From Lineus longissimus (Eukaryota; Nemertea; Pilidiophora; Heteronemertea; Lineidae), in contig NC_088310.1 in NCBI RefSeq assembly GCF_910592395.1, forward strand, positions 6,887,501 to 6,951,500: a DNA stretch of 64,000 nucleotides, written 5' to 3'. Shown piece after piece: positions 26,884 to 40,624 of this stretch (the first letter of the stretch is position 1; each line of letters begins with the position of its first letter). The notes under the pieces are model-generated. The model was not told the DNA's origin, ran no database searches, and saw only the letters and a list, made by a program, of their open reading frames with translations. The translations under genes were made by a program, and so were the position numbers.

Positions 26884-26965
26884 TTGAACGATAGTTCTTA
26901 TGGTTATCCCCCAATTTGGTACTAAGACATAACCTTGGAAGATAAACATAAGAACTATCGTTCAA
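26884..26965. ncRNA. MicroRNA-precursor-like hairpin (candidate) or small foldback element
   Basis: The arms TTGAACGATAGTTCTTATG (26884-26902) and its exact complement (26947-26965) form 19 uninterrupted pairs. Pairing then resumes inward (TTATC with GATAA, CCAA with TTGG) after a 1x1 mismatch and a 2x2 internal loop, leaving a terminal loop of about 20 bases. Length and shape match a metazoan pre-miRNA. The seed matches no miRNA I recall. The perfect outer stem would also fit a MITE. Expression is unknown and strand is undetermined. Confidence 0.35.
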
Positions 26966-29900
26966 TAATGACGACTAATCCAAAGATGCCATTTAAAGAC
27001 GCTTTGAAGCTACGATGATTTATTTGCAATCAATATAGCCGGCCTTGCGCTTTATAAAATAACGTCTTCACTCACCATATCTGCCTTAATTTATGAAGTA
27101 CAGACTCACTTTGTTTAATTGTTGGCATCAAAAGCGCATAAAAAACATCTTCTCGCAAAACCTTCAGTTCAAAGGATACGAATGAACAAATGAAACACCA
27201 CCACTATACCAGGATTAACTGGACACGGTTTCCTCAATCCTTTTTCTAAATAGATAACCAAAGACTACTTCGTAGCCAGTCTTTCAAAAAATGACTCTGG
27301 TAAAGCCAAACCCAGGCCAAGGCGATCGGTTAACCTTTATATTGGCTTTGAAAATCACCAAAGAACAAAATGAATCTTCCTCTTTTTCAGAGCTCAGACA
27401 TTATTGTCTTTTGGGATAGTTTCCAGATAGATATTATTGTATCTTGCCCCGCCAAAGGATCCCTGCTGGTTTTCACTCACAAATCATCCCTCAATATAGA
27501 CTTCGAACTGCAAGGAAAGTAACAAAAGAGGAAAACCAATAGTGAACATAAGATAAATAACTGTTGTATTGCTGTTTGAAAAACACTGCCTCCGTTTCAT
27601 TGGTAGTGGATATTCCCTCTTTTCCGTCTTCAAGCGTGTTCTTGATACAGTTGCCCGTAATAAGAAAGAATGTACGGCCTTTGGAAAAAAGTCTTTTTCC
27701 CCAACAAATAACGGGAACAAGACAGGAAAAGTGTTTTTCATCATCAATCAAAGTTTACTCTTTTCCTCTACTGATGATCATAATCAGCATAACATTCATA
27801 AAATTTTTAAATGATCAGTAGATTCTGATTCTGGAAATGGCTGTATAGCTTATGCCAGCAAAAAGGCCCCACTTTTGTTACTATGGAGTTCCCCTATCTG
27901 GCCTAGGCCACTGAGGTGCAAAGATCAGATACCATGTACAATATAGCGTGCTTTTGCATCTGATAGATGACTTTATCATATACCCTAAAGGCACTGATCC
28001 GTCAGCCATTGTCAGACATGCTATGAAAACCATTGAATTCTACCACAAAATGTTCGCATCAAAATCATGGAAAGTGTCCTCAAGGAGTACTTTTGCGTTT
28101 GTACCAGGTACAAGATAGTGACTGTCATCTTGCATCTAATCAATGACTGTATTTTCACCTAATCGATTTTCCCGAACGATCTTTGCTGATATAGAGATTT
28201 CCTCTCCTGTCACTTCATGCCCTGTTCACTGACACTTCAATTAGCACTCATCCATGCGCAGCATCGATAATCACATGGGCACTACATCAAATGAAGGCTC
28301 CATTAATAAATCAAAATGCAAGAAATAAGCAATAACTAACCTTAACTATCAATCGATCGCAAAGGATAATGCTTGAGTAATATATGGGGATTTGGCAGTC
28401 AACGTCTTTTTCTTGATTCACATTGATTGGTATTTGACGATTTTTTAAAAATTCGATTTATGATGTTTACGGACTCACAGTTAAAAAATTATCAGCGGCG
28501 GCGGAAACTCTCCCTCTCCTCGACAAGCAATATCATTACGGGCAATTGTTGCTGCGAAAATAGAAATATCGATTCGGAAGTTTATCTTTAGTTAATTGTC
28601 TTGAGAGACAAATAGGGAGTACAATGACAAACCGGCTGGAGCAATTTGCACCAACGCCCGCTGAGGACTACGAAAACAAATTCAGTTTATCCAAGGCTGA
28701 TTTGAATGTCGAGGTGTTATGCAATCCTGAGAGACTATTTCCCATCGGATTAGTCTGGTGTATGATTGTGACACATAACCCTGGTGCGAGTGTTTTTCTT
28801 CTTTTTTTCTTCACTTTAACGCAATCAGCCAGTACGATGATTATGCAGGGGTTACAACAGTACATTGTGTTAAGAGAAGGAAGCTACAGGCCATATAATT
28901 GACATTAATGTGTTCTTAGTATTGTATTATCTTTGTTGAGAATCGTTAAAGGAACATCTAAACTCGGGCATGAAACATTTCTAAGGATGTTACTCACGAG
29001 GACAAATTGGCTAGAAGCTACGATTTTTAGAACATCGTTGAGAATAATCAATCTTGTTGGTAGCAGGCATACGTCTTTTGCGAAGATTCTGTGAGCGATG
29101 CATGAAATTTGGGCTGGGTATACTCTAACCTCCCTTCTAGTATAAGAGGTCAATTACCAGGCCTATGACTTACACGAAAGTCACAGGTCCATCTCAATGA
29201 CCTCTCCATATTTTATTGCATTTTTGAGTTTGAATCGTTGTCGTAGTACCTTACATGCAGGGCTCGAAGGTGGATAAATCGCAATGGCGAAACTGACCTG
29301 CATGAAAGACGATGTGCCAACACCTCCACGAATAGCTACTATCATGTGCCAACTAGATCAAACAAACTAAAAAAGTCGACCATTACAAGTGACAAGATTA
29401 AGGACATTTCCCCCCGGCTTTTTCCTCAACACCACAGCAGTTATTACATGCAAGCTGCATGTACGAGAACAACTAACGCGTCTAACGACTGCCGCCTTCT
29501 CGCCGAAAGTCAAGGACATCACCACGCCAAAGACTCAGAACTTTCGGTTAATCACCCTTGATGTAGTTGCCCGCATGGTGCAATTCTTTTTCTGAAGTAG
29601 GCAGTAAATTTCGAAAAAATACTGTATCTGTTCGTGCAATCAGCATTCGGCAAGTGCTCAGGCTTTTGTGGCACCAGTGCAGCAATATTTACCATCAAAA
29701 TGAGAGTCATATATTCTGTTACCAATGTGTGGGAAGAATCTGAAGTAGCGAAAGCAAGTTACAGCGATGCTGCTGTTCAGCGAAAAGACACATAAACGTA
29801 TTGTAATCCACCATTTCTGATACAATGCATACATGTCTGCAGTTGTGTACATATTGCTACACACTCCATCGCACAGAGACTGAATGAAGAGCGTTGTGGA

Positions 29901-32900
29901 GAGGCAAGTAAATACCATCTAATGGTGTAACTTTGTGACATGGAAGAGGCTTGAAACTACATTGTATGATTGGACCACGATTTTCCCATGCTTTTGTACC
30001 AATTACCATAGCAGTTGGGCGTGAGCCAAGATGATTACAGATGATTACAGTGTATTGCGGGTTTTCACTGGAATTGTTGATATATTTACATGTAGTCATC
30101 ATAATAAAGAAATATGACTAAGTTTGGTGGCTAATTAAATGTTTTGTACAGTAGGAGGAAAAATTACTAGCTTTTTCATGTGAGCCAGTCCAAAATACCA
30201 CTTTGTGATGGATGGAGCGTCCAGGTCAGGAGGGCCATCGAGATCTACGTGTTGTATGGTCATGACAAGGAGAAAACCAATGTCAATTGATGCATGCCCT
30301 GTTTTCACTTATTTGAACCCGCTATGGGGATAGAATACTAAAATTGAAATGACGCAATAAAACTCCGTCTAAATGTTTTCCATTTTGCTGATAAACAAAT
30401 ACAGGGATCAAAAGCACTGTATGTTTGCAAGAATGTACAGGACTACCACGTGCAGCATCTTTTCAAAGCATTTTTTTTTCTCCACAAAATAAAATTTCTC
30501 TTAGTTCGGTCTAAAATACACACAGTCATCAAGATTTTTTTTAAATAAAAGGACACACCAGAGATGTCGTGATCGAATTCGAATATATGCTTGGTACATT
30601 ATGTACATGAAGATTACACGTGGGTGCATTGTGTATCAGCCATTTCTCACCGCCATTCGGCGTACATTTCAGAATCCAATCACGGTGATCCGATGCAAAG
30701 AAAACAACCCCCCACTCACGGTACTTCAGATGTACTTGTTATTCAGACTATTATCACGAGAGTGTATTGATCTATGGCGCTTCGATATCAAAGTTGGTGT
30801 AAGTAGCAAGTCTAGATTGCGTTTTCAAATGAGAATTCATATAGAATCAGGGTATAGAACCACGCACCATAATCTGGCAGAGTTCAATAGAGCCAGACAC
30901 TTTTTCCAGGGGGATTTTTTTCGACTGGTGTTGATTATTTGAGAACTCGGATACCGAGTCAAAGTGTAAACAGACCCTATTCCAAATAACTTATCTTTGG
31001 TTAGTTCAAAGTATATCAAAATCACTAAGTCTATTTCAGGTTAGGGGTAAAATATTGCTGGTTGATTGAAATATTAAAGCAATTTCATTTTCAATATATT
31101 TTAAACAGGCCCTGAGTACATGCAAGTTCCTTTTTCCAATAACTTAACGCAAGCTAAATCATTTCCTTTTAGCAATCGCCAGACAAAGCAGATGTTTTGG
31201 CCGTTAACGCCACTGGCTATTTATTACAAGTGATTTAGTCCGTGATGTATTGCAAGGCCCGGAGCCATCTGCTTCTAAAAGGATTCACCAATAACTTAAC
31301 TGCCAGTCCTCTCACCCCAGACCCGCGGTGACAGCAAAGTTAAATGATATGTCCACATTTGTAACGGCAATGTCATAAATCGTTTCCTCGGGCCGAGAGA
31401 TGACCGTGTAAATATTGTTGACGGGCCTCGCTGGGGCTGCCCCGTCTTGAGAAGATGTTATGCTGGGGCATCACCCAGGAAGAAGATTATTTTGATGAAA
31501 TGGTTCTGGCTGCGTTTGGCCCTTCACGAGCAATACATAATTGTCACCTTGTTTCACCACTCTTTAGTAACACAATCAAAGAGAAAATCTGAAAGTTTCG
31601 GCGGTCAATGAATCGTTGGTAGGCTATTCTGTTGACTCTGGTCAACGTAGACACATGATAGTCAGACATATATGAAAGCAACGGATCTTCGAGATATGTA
31701 GCTTGGTATCAAGGCTCTAACATCAGACAGGACTGCATGTTGGTACACAAACGGCTGGATGCTTGTTTAAATAGCGCCTGCTAAAAACGAAGAAGGGTTT
31801 TAAAGATCGTCCAGGATACCTCAGTCGATTATTGAATGATATCCCTGTTTCACCAATGAAAAAGAAAGAACCGTGAAATTCTCGATGATGAGGACGATAC
31901 TGAATTGCGGCGGTGCATCTAAATTGTTACATTCTGAGTTATTTTTCCACCCGAACCATTGTTTTCTTGATAAAGTACAAACAGCTCGTAGGCGGACCAT
32001 AACTAACTTGCCTCCCGGCATCATTTTAAATAAGTAATCAATTTTATCCTTTATTGAATGTCGTCTATACACCATTAATGTCTGCGTAGATGCGCATTCT
32101 GCACAGGAATACATTACTTTTAAAACTTTTTAAAACTCCAGGCATGCCAGGGTCGCAACTGGGATCGAAATGAACTTTCTTCAGTTACAATTCCGACAGA
32201 CTTTACAACTGAATTAATTTGATCCACTTTCATTGCACATGGTTTTGACACTACAAGAGACCTGCAAGTGTTACATTCTCGGCTGGTTCTGCCACAGGGG
32301 AAAAACTAATAACCGCTTCCACAGTTATCAGGCAGTATATTATCAGTACAATCATCGAGGGACTTACTGTTTTCATTGTCTGGACATGAATTTTTTATAC
32401 CCCATATGAATGCTATTCTTCCGGCCATTTTGACTTGAAAATGGTATGAACATCAGTTACGTTATCTTCAACAGCAAATGCATATGCTGCTTTTCCATGC
32501 CTACTGCAGAGAAATGCAACACCTGGGGGGTACTTTATATTCTCGTATAAACGAATTCGTTCATCATAAAATTGATAAACTTAATATTTAATGGATGAAA
32601 TTTGTTTACGAAATGATTGCAGTCGTCAGAACAGACAGTGTAAAGTTGAATTTAGCTTCCAGTATTATCTGATGTACATGTATATACATTTATGTGAGGC
32701 AACTACGTTTTGATAAAAATGCGATGGAAATTTACTGTTGATTGAAACCGTCATTGTGTTCTTGACACAGCGGTATTAAAAATAACATCAAACTTTAAAC
32801 TTTCCTCGGTGCGGTCCGACCACAGTGACTGTCCGCATCGAAGCCCACTCATCTACGAATACGGAAATACGTATCGAACATGTATACAGATAACGTTCAC

Positions 32901-33898
32901 GAACACAGTTATTCGTCTCATGGGTAACCTAAGTCTTGGGGCGGACATGGGCGTTCACTCACATAGAATAGATAAGGAAGGCATCAATCAGTCTAGATTA
33001 CTGCCCAAGATGGTACTTTACCTTTGCGACTGAAATCACCATGAATCATTCTCAAAATCACCAATTGCACCAACAGCGGGCCATGAATTGTTTCTATTGG
33101 ACATGCTTGGGGCAGACGTTTCGGAGGAACAAAGCAACCTGTCTGGTGACTGAATAATTTAAGAAGCAGCAGCGTAAATAAGTAGTCTCGAGTTTGAAAA
33201 TTTAGCCAAGCGGGAATCTATCACCAAAATAAGTGCTGCCAGCCGCCATCCGATGATGCGACGGAAATGCGGTATTCGTAGTTATTTAAGAAAAGGAATA
33301 TATTTCCTCATCAGCTGCACGCCTTCTGACAATGCTTCCAATTGCGAATTTAGGAGGCGGTGCATGAAGCTTGCGCCTCCCTTTTCGTCGGAGGGCAACA
33401 ATTTCTCAGGACCCCTCTCTACAAGAGCATGTTCATCCAGACTAAATGTACTTCTAATTCTGACCCTCCAGTTGCCCGAAAGGTGGACATTATTTGGCAC
33501 TGCGCCCCCTCTTCCCTCTTCAGCTTTTTTCAAATTTCTCGATCTGCCACAGGATTTGGCTATCCAATCGCAAGTAGCTCCAGGTTCACTGGTCGTGACC
33601 ACTGATAGGACCGACTACACCATATGCAGCCCAACCCGCCGGCCTAATCGAAGTTTTATGCTACTCGCATCAATGGCGATTGTAAAAATGCACTTTCTCG
33701 TGCGAGATACCACCGACACTGAGAAAAACATTCGTTACACCTAAGTTAAATCTGACCATCACCAAGTCATATAAAATTTTATTTCCCTCATAAAATCGTC
33801 GATAACATCATCATTCTGAGTGTCTAGACGGACTTGGATGATCACTTTTATCATCATTTAATTTTAAATGCAGGTGTCAGAGAAGTGCCGTTTCCGTG
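26966..33898. other. Noncoding stretch, no gene supported
   Basis: The longest frame is 163 codons on the plus strand (33253-33744). It has no recognisable motif and is opposed by a 106-codon frame on the other strand. Three loosely similar segments ending CCAATAACTTAAC-like occur near 30971, 31108 and 31255, possibly an eroded tandem array. Confidence 0.4.
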
Positions 33899-33977
33899 TA
33901 CAATGATTCTGTCATTTTTATGACAGAATCATTGTAACTTTCGAATGGTGTAAAAATGACAGAATCATTGTAACTTT
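33899..33977. repeat. 17-bp perfect hairpin plus a third copy of its arm
   Basis: TACAATGATTCTGTCAT (33899-33915) pairs exactly with 33920-33936 around TTTT. The right arm with its AACTT extension recurs in direct orientation at 33956-33976, a 36-base step. Confidence 0.8.
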
Positions 33978-34155
33978 TGTCTCAGTCCTGGTAATAAATT
34001 GGGCAGCCGGAACTTCCTCGGCGCCAAATTGAACTTTGAATAGCCAAACATCTCTCACATCATGATAATACTCACTTAAAGCGTCTTTTGACAAAGATTT
34101 CGTGTCATAAAACTGCACACAGCAAAAAAAACACGCCTTGCCATTGTGAAAACTG

Positions 34156-34230
34156 CCACGGGAATGACGTAACCAAGGTTTCATGCCTCGTTCTCAGTTC
34201 AAAATCACCGACGTGACGTCACAGGCGGTG
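34156..34230 (-). repeat. Dispersed repeat carrying a CRE-type palindrome, copy 2
   Basis: Read on the minus strand it has TGACGTCA (34214-34221), then AACGAGGC and CCTTGGTTACGTCATTC in the order and spacing of copy 1 at 20624-20708. It is therefore an inverted copy about 13.5 kb away. Confidence 0.55.
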
Positions 34231-37200
34231 GTGACGTTATTCATTCCGAAGCAGTGGCTGCAGCCGGCCGTTGAGGGAACGCAATTAAGATATGTCAGTC
34301 TTGCTGACAGGGCGTGTGCCTTACTAAGAATGTAACCAAACTTGCGCCACTTAAGAACAAAACATTTTCAGGGAACATCGCATAACATAATGATGACCGA
34401 TAACGCTACTTGTGAAAGCTTTTAGCAATATGGTAATACTCTTTTCTACACACTTCAAAATACTTCAACCCACCAGCTATACTTAATCCGCCTTGTTATG
34501 TACGATAGCCTGAAACTTGCTAAGATATTGATCACGCTGAAGGAGATGATGTTCAGTTCTTTTTATGGCGCACGTAATATTTTACGGGCGATATTACCGC
34601 GTCGGTCCCTTGGGCATTCTTTCTTATGATTTAGACTGCAGAGCTTATATATTATTTATGTGAAAATATATGATTTACACTACTCTTGAAAATGTGCATG
34701 AGATATTGTTCAAAATAAAACTCGAGGAATCAGAAAACAATTACTGTATGTAATAACACTATTTTTGTCGATTAACTAAAATATTAGTCGTCGAGTAGCT
34801 TTCGACAATACCGTGTCTTCGTCAGGTCGTTGAATCTTGATCCCTATTCTCATGCGCGAAGGTACACGGACGTGTAGGAAAATTCTGCGGAAGCCCAGCA
34901 GAAAGAAGGACGTAAGATCATTAAATTGCATAAACATATCTGACAACGGACAATGGTGATGCAGCCATGCTGGGTAACCTTGATTACATTCTCACCCAGG
35001 ATGAGTCCTACAGACCACGCATAAGGCAATCGGATCCGTAAATGTATCATGCTCTTCTTTAGAAGAACGGAGACCAATGCCTAAGATAGCATATAACCTT
35101 TATGTTACCAAGCAGGTGGTCATGACGCCTTATGACCTATCTATGACAGAGACCAAAGGAGAACCTCTTAGCCCGTATAGAAGGAAAAGTTCCCTTAATG
35201 TATACAACGGTAAACATGCCATCGGTAAATATCGTCCAATCAGCTCATATCAAAGAAAACATCCCATGATCTCTGCCGATAGTTCTGCCAAGTTTCTTTC
35301 TGCCATTGTCGATATACATACACATGCATGCCTTGAATATAAAATTGACCATTACAAATCCACTTACGAGCATTTACTTACCAACATTTATTGTCAGTTG
35401 GACTATCACGTGCCAGCCAAAGGACTTCATGACAAAACATCACTGACATCACGTTGACGAGCCACTCGCGGATTCCATATCATACGCAGTGATAATCACT
35501 GTAATAATCTGTACGATGTATTCTTATCCTCAGCTCTGACACCGGATCATTTGCGGTTCATCAAATAGCAAGGGTATTGGGAGCCTAAGGGTTTGAGGCA
35601 CGCGTACAAGAGATGAGAGAGTAAGCCATTAGCCTTGTCTGTGTAGGAGTGTCAGTGTATCATGTCTTAACAGATTGTACCGAAGTAATGGTCACGATCG
35701 CTGTCACCTTATACTTATTATCATCACCTTTTACTTATATCAAATTATTGAGATTCCTTCGGAATATTAAAGGTTAATCCCAATTACTTTTAATACTTTT
35801 AGCACTTTGAAAGCCGATTTTGATAAATGCCTGCTATCGAGGAACAGCGTCTTCTTCTGCATTCGCTTTTATCAGCATTACTTTCGCAGGATATTTGACC
35901 TAAAGCTTTCAGGAAATTACACCATGCAACCACTACTGATAATCTGCATGGTTTTAAGATGGCCTCAGGATAATAGATCGATGATATGCCGAAGCTCCTC
36001 AAAACCACCCGAGGAAGCCTGTCATTGTTCGCTACCAAAGCCATCCGTCCTTTCAACCCCAAAACGGCAGCAAACGTATTATGTGTTGGGTATTCGAGTT
36101 TACACCCATTTATCAGTTCTGTTTTGGAAATTGTTATTCTAACTAATCAACTAATGTTAATTTCCATCATGTAGAGGTATAAGGCAAGCAGATCAAATGG
36201 TACCTGTAACTTCAAGAACAATGGATCTTCTTTCTTTTGGGAAGAGAAGTAGTTGTCTTGTTCTAAATGTTCTTTTATCTTTTTAGTGAACCTCAAAAGA
36301 TTTGACAATATCTGACGCACAAGGAAAACCTATATCTGTTTTCAAGAATTCACCATTAAACGAGTAATACGAGAGAGAAACAACACAATTCGCTCTCAAT
36401 GAAGGATTTATCAAAGAAAACAAGACAACCGAATCAGAGTGAGCACAAACAAACGCAGCAACTTGCAGAATCATTACTGAGTTATAGTCATTATCTCTCA
36501 GGCTATCTTTTCGTCTTAACACACCCGATTTCAATGAATAAATTATGAAGCCATTTTCGTGTGTGGTAAAACTGTGCAATGTGCTTCCAGGGAGGCGCGC
36601 CCGGAGAATTCTTCTAATTGCAAAGCAGCACGCATGCCATTCCTCTGGGCCGGCGTGAGCAGAATCACAAAACAATTACTTCTACACGAAGTATTCAGCT
36701 GATACAGCTGAAGGGTTCACTTTATGTAAATTCCTCAATGGTTTTTTGAAATGCGTAATTATCATTTTTTTAGAAAGATCAACAACATTATGTGGTCCGG
36801 CTGCACAATCACCTTCAACTCAACAGTGATAGTTCCCATTGTCGAATCCCACACAAAATGCACAAATTCAAAATCTGACTGAAATATCGCGAATTCCTCG
36901 TTAAATTCCGACTGGACCCAAGTATGCCCTCTGTTCAGCTATCCGAACTTTGTGCGGGCCGATGCATCAATGGCGTCGGGCTGCGCGGAGGTGAAGGACG
37001 GTGCGAACAAAAATAACGAGTAATACAGCGTTTTTCTACTGTAATCTGAGAGTTGAAAAAAAATTGGAAAAAAGAAAAAGGGTTTATTAATGAACAGAAG
37101 ACGAGCACACATTATAAAGGAAATTCCGCTAACACATTTGAAATAGAGTTTCAAACGATCTCTTTATTTAAATGTACAATGTGACGCGTTTAGTTGTAAA

Positions 37201-40052
37201 GTTAAATATTGAGTTGGTGTATAAAGGAACGTTTCATGTGAGAGAAATCAAAGAAGAAGCCAAGTTCGCCATCTCTTACTGACATTAATAGCTTCTTTCT
37301 TCAACTTTTTCGTGACGAACCACCAAGCAGCAAAGCATATACATGTATAAGTTTCACTATACCTCTTCAATTGATAAGAAGGTGTTGAGAATGACGTGAA
37401 GAAGATGTATTCTGGCGCACACAATATCGGAAAATAGGATACATTTCACAACAAGGCTGCCATGCAGTCATATCGACTTTGAAGAATTTGTTTAGAGTTT
37501 AGGAGCGTGTTTTGAAAAGCTGATACAATTCTGGGGTCTCTTTAATGATTTTAGCGCCGATGATGAAGTTCTGACACTCGGCAAGATACGCGTAGGTTAT
37601 TAATTAAGGCACGAACCTATACAAAATATAGTATTTAAGTCCAAAATCGTATTTAGGTCCGTAATACTGATTGGAACAAAACCTGGGGAAATTTGGAAAG
37701 CTGGTGTGTTTATTAAACAGAAATTGTTTAAAAAAACTACCCCCACTGGCCATTTCAGTTATGCTATTCCCAATATGAAATGGCCACAAACATTCTCCCG
37801 GTACTTGTGATGTATGAATTAGTTTGAAATTGCTATCGACCTCCCAATGATCTATAGCCAAAGCGCACCTGTCGCTAGTAATTAGGGTGGCGAAATGCCA
37901 TTTCTCACATTCAGTTACTCTGCCACTTTGTTTTCCGTGTGAAATCAGCATGGCCAGGTTGTCAGAAGAACGCGAATAGCAAAAAATTGAAATTGATTGT
38001 CATATCATTTGCCGAGCAGATAGTTTGTATAACCCAGTTTTAATGGTTTCTTCGGTAGTGGCTGCCTCGCTGTCATAAAGCAACAATTCTTCAACTCAGA
38101 AGCTCGAGGCAACCAAACTCACTTTCGAGATAACCCTTTGCCGAAAGCCCCCATTTGCCCTTTTAAACAACAGCCGTGCTCTATGTTATCAAGTTAATTG
38201 TTAGGTTCCCCAGGGCGATGATGTCTCGTAAATTTTACAACGAAATTGACAAACTATGGTTTCATGGCTGCAAGGGTATAGAGGGTGCATTGTTAATGAT
38301 CACCAAGGAAACGCCGGTTTTGTACATGTCTCCTTTCAGCAATTATATCAAAATAACGACGACTAGATTAGCTTATCAGATTATTGTGACGTTTAGTGTT
38401 TATTAAGTCATCGCGACAAGTGTCTTAGTCGCGTTAATGGCACATAATAATCCAAGATTCAAATATGGAGCACTCTCTTATTACTGAATTATTTGCGGTT
38501 CATCCATTTATGATTATCTTTAATAGTGCAACCGTGATAGGGCATGTTAAGAAAACAAATTCCTTCCAATGTAATGTTAGAATATAGAGAAGTATATCTT
38601 AGCAGTGGGAGCCTTAGAAATTATTGGAAGTTTGAGGAAAAAAAAAGGGTCAACCCTACAAGCAATAACAGGAACTAAGAACTAATTTCCGGTCTTTCTC
38701 AAGACAAACAATTTTGCACTTAGTTGGTTAAGAAAAAAATGTTTACCTTTCTGACAGTTAAATACCTTGGCAGTAAGGAAGCTTCTCAATTAAAGAAACT
38801 ACTAAGTACTACCAACGTGAAGACTAGAATGTGAACAATTAAGCAGGCGAGCTTCATTTTTGTATTCGTTTCCCTAAAGAATTCATGAATATCGTCATCA
38901 CTCCGGGCGCTATAGCTTCCTCTGATTTAGTTGGACGCGAAGTTCCAAATTTGATTACCATATAACTGGAGTAGGTGAAAACACGGTGAGAAATCTCAAG
39001 CATCGGATTTCCTTCAAATACTTGCAACATTCTGAAAATTACCTAAGTACCCTCCACAGCCTATTAGGCTACCATCAAGCCTCGCATTAACGAGAGGGAA
39101 GTCAGGTATCACTGGTTTGAATATCCGGTGTGACAGCTAGTTTACGCCGAGATTCTTGTAATCAATCAATGATACTACAAGGTATTTTCTGTCAATGTTA
39201 ACTAAAAACACCTGTACATTTTTTCTTGTTTTGTACACGGATTGCACTGTTTTTTCATGCACTGATAGGCCGTCTCAACTTCTAGCACGGTCTGATCGTA
39301 GTAAGCTATTTACTGGGCCTAGCAGGCGGCAGTCTAAAGTTGGACTATACTTTTAAATAAAATCAATCCTGTGGTTTGTAATTGTGACGTGTATTTCGCC
39401 GCTTTTGAGATACATCCGCACTCCTACTTCCTACAAATAAATTCCATACTCTGTAAATCGAAACCACCAACACATTCTATAATATTTCTACACAGATTGC
39501 GCTTCATCCTGAAATCAACAACTTCACTTGTCAGTTCATAAGTCAAGTTGAAAAAGTGAACGGAGAGAGATTATACTATCGTCATCAAACACGTTAGATG
39601 ATATCATGCAAATACACAATCTAATATGCCGTAGGAAATGCAACTCCACAATCTGTAACTTTTCAACTTGATGGCAAGGCTGTTCCGTTGAGGTGGTGTA
39701 CATGCGTACGATTTGCCTACGTCAACACGAATGCTGTTAAACGTGATAATTGATATCTTTCTGATTAATAAAACCTGAAGTAATGGTTGTTCTATGACTG
39801 GATTAACTTCAAATCACCCAAACGCGCTGAAATCTAACATTAGTTAATGACGCATTAATTTATTTACGTGCTGTGTCAAGATAATTGATGGAGTTATCAT
39901 CAGCAGCGCGGATGTACTGAGATGAGTTATACTCTACTATCACTTCCATTAATCCAGTGACGAATGCGTTCTTTCTTGCCTCTATCATTGTATTTCCCTG
40001 TGTAGCCCTTTGAATAACCAGGTCCGGGGAGCACCAGGCTGGTGCTACTAAA
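34231..40052. other. Noncoding stretch, no gene supported
   Basis: Frames of 126 codons (35077-35457, plus) and 130 codons (36283-36675, minus) lack motifs and splice context that I could recognise. AT-rich elsewhere. Confidence 0.4.
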
Positions 40053-40624
40053 GCTGAAAGTGTGGATGTCGTCCTTGGAGCCGACAAATGGTACCCAGGT
40101 TCGAGATCGACTGGACAATAAGCACCCTGGATGCCATTACACTAGACAGACAGCACCCAGCTTCTTCTTCTACACTTTTATTATACCTACAACCGAGGTT
40201 GGCCCCACGCTCACGGAGGTCACGTGTCACGATAACCATCATTTTGCAAGATGGCGACCGTCCCTGTTTCCAACCGCGCTCTAAAAACCTTTCTTTCATC
40301 ACACAATTTTTCATTCTCTGAATATATCCCTGCTACATACCTTTTCTGAATAAATCATCCAAAATGTGCTTCCAAAGACCTATAGGCCTAAACGCGTTTT
40401 TTTCTGTTTATCTATTCTTTTTATTTTGCTAATGCCGCAAGTACCACGGTGCGAGATAAAACGAGATTGCAAGAAACGTCCTCGTCCCTGAGATCCGTAA
40501 GCCAGGCAAAAAGAAGCTGGGTGCTATTTGTCTAGTGTAATGGCACCCAGGGTGCTTATTGTCCAGTCGATCCCGAACCAGGGTACCATTTGTCGACACC
40601 CAGGACGACATCCACCCTTTCAGC
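40053..40624. mobile_element. Nonautonomous DNA element with ~113-base terminal inverted repeats
   Basis: The left arm 40053-40166 begins GCTGAAAG and includes GTGGATGTCGTCC, ACTGGACAATAAGCACCC and GCACCCAGCTTCTT. The right arm 40511-40624 is its inverted, slightly diverged copy. The interior of about 344 bases has no long frame of its own and no transposase. Pairing stops sharply at the inner arm borders. A target-site duplication is not clear; the flanks share only CTAA-like bases. Long-armed foldback or MITE is the best reading. Arm-derived reading frames here are artefacts. Confidence 0.7.

Noticed and set aside
33253-33744. 163-codon plus-strand frame
   Set aside because: No recognisable domain and a 106-codon frame runs opposite; not enough to call a gene.
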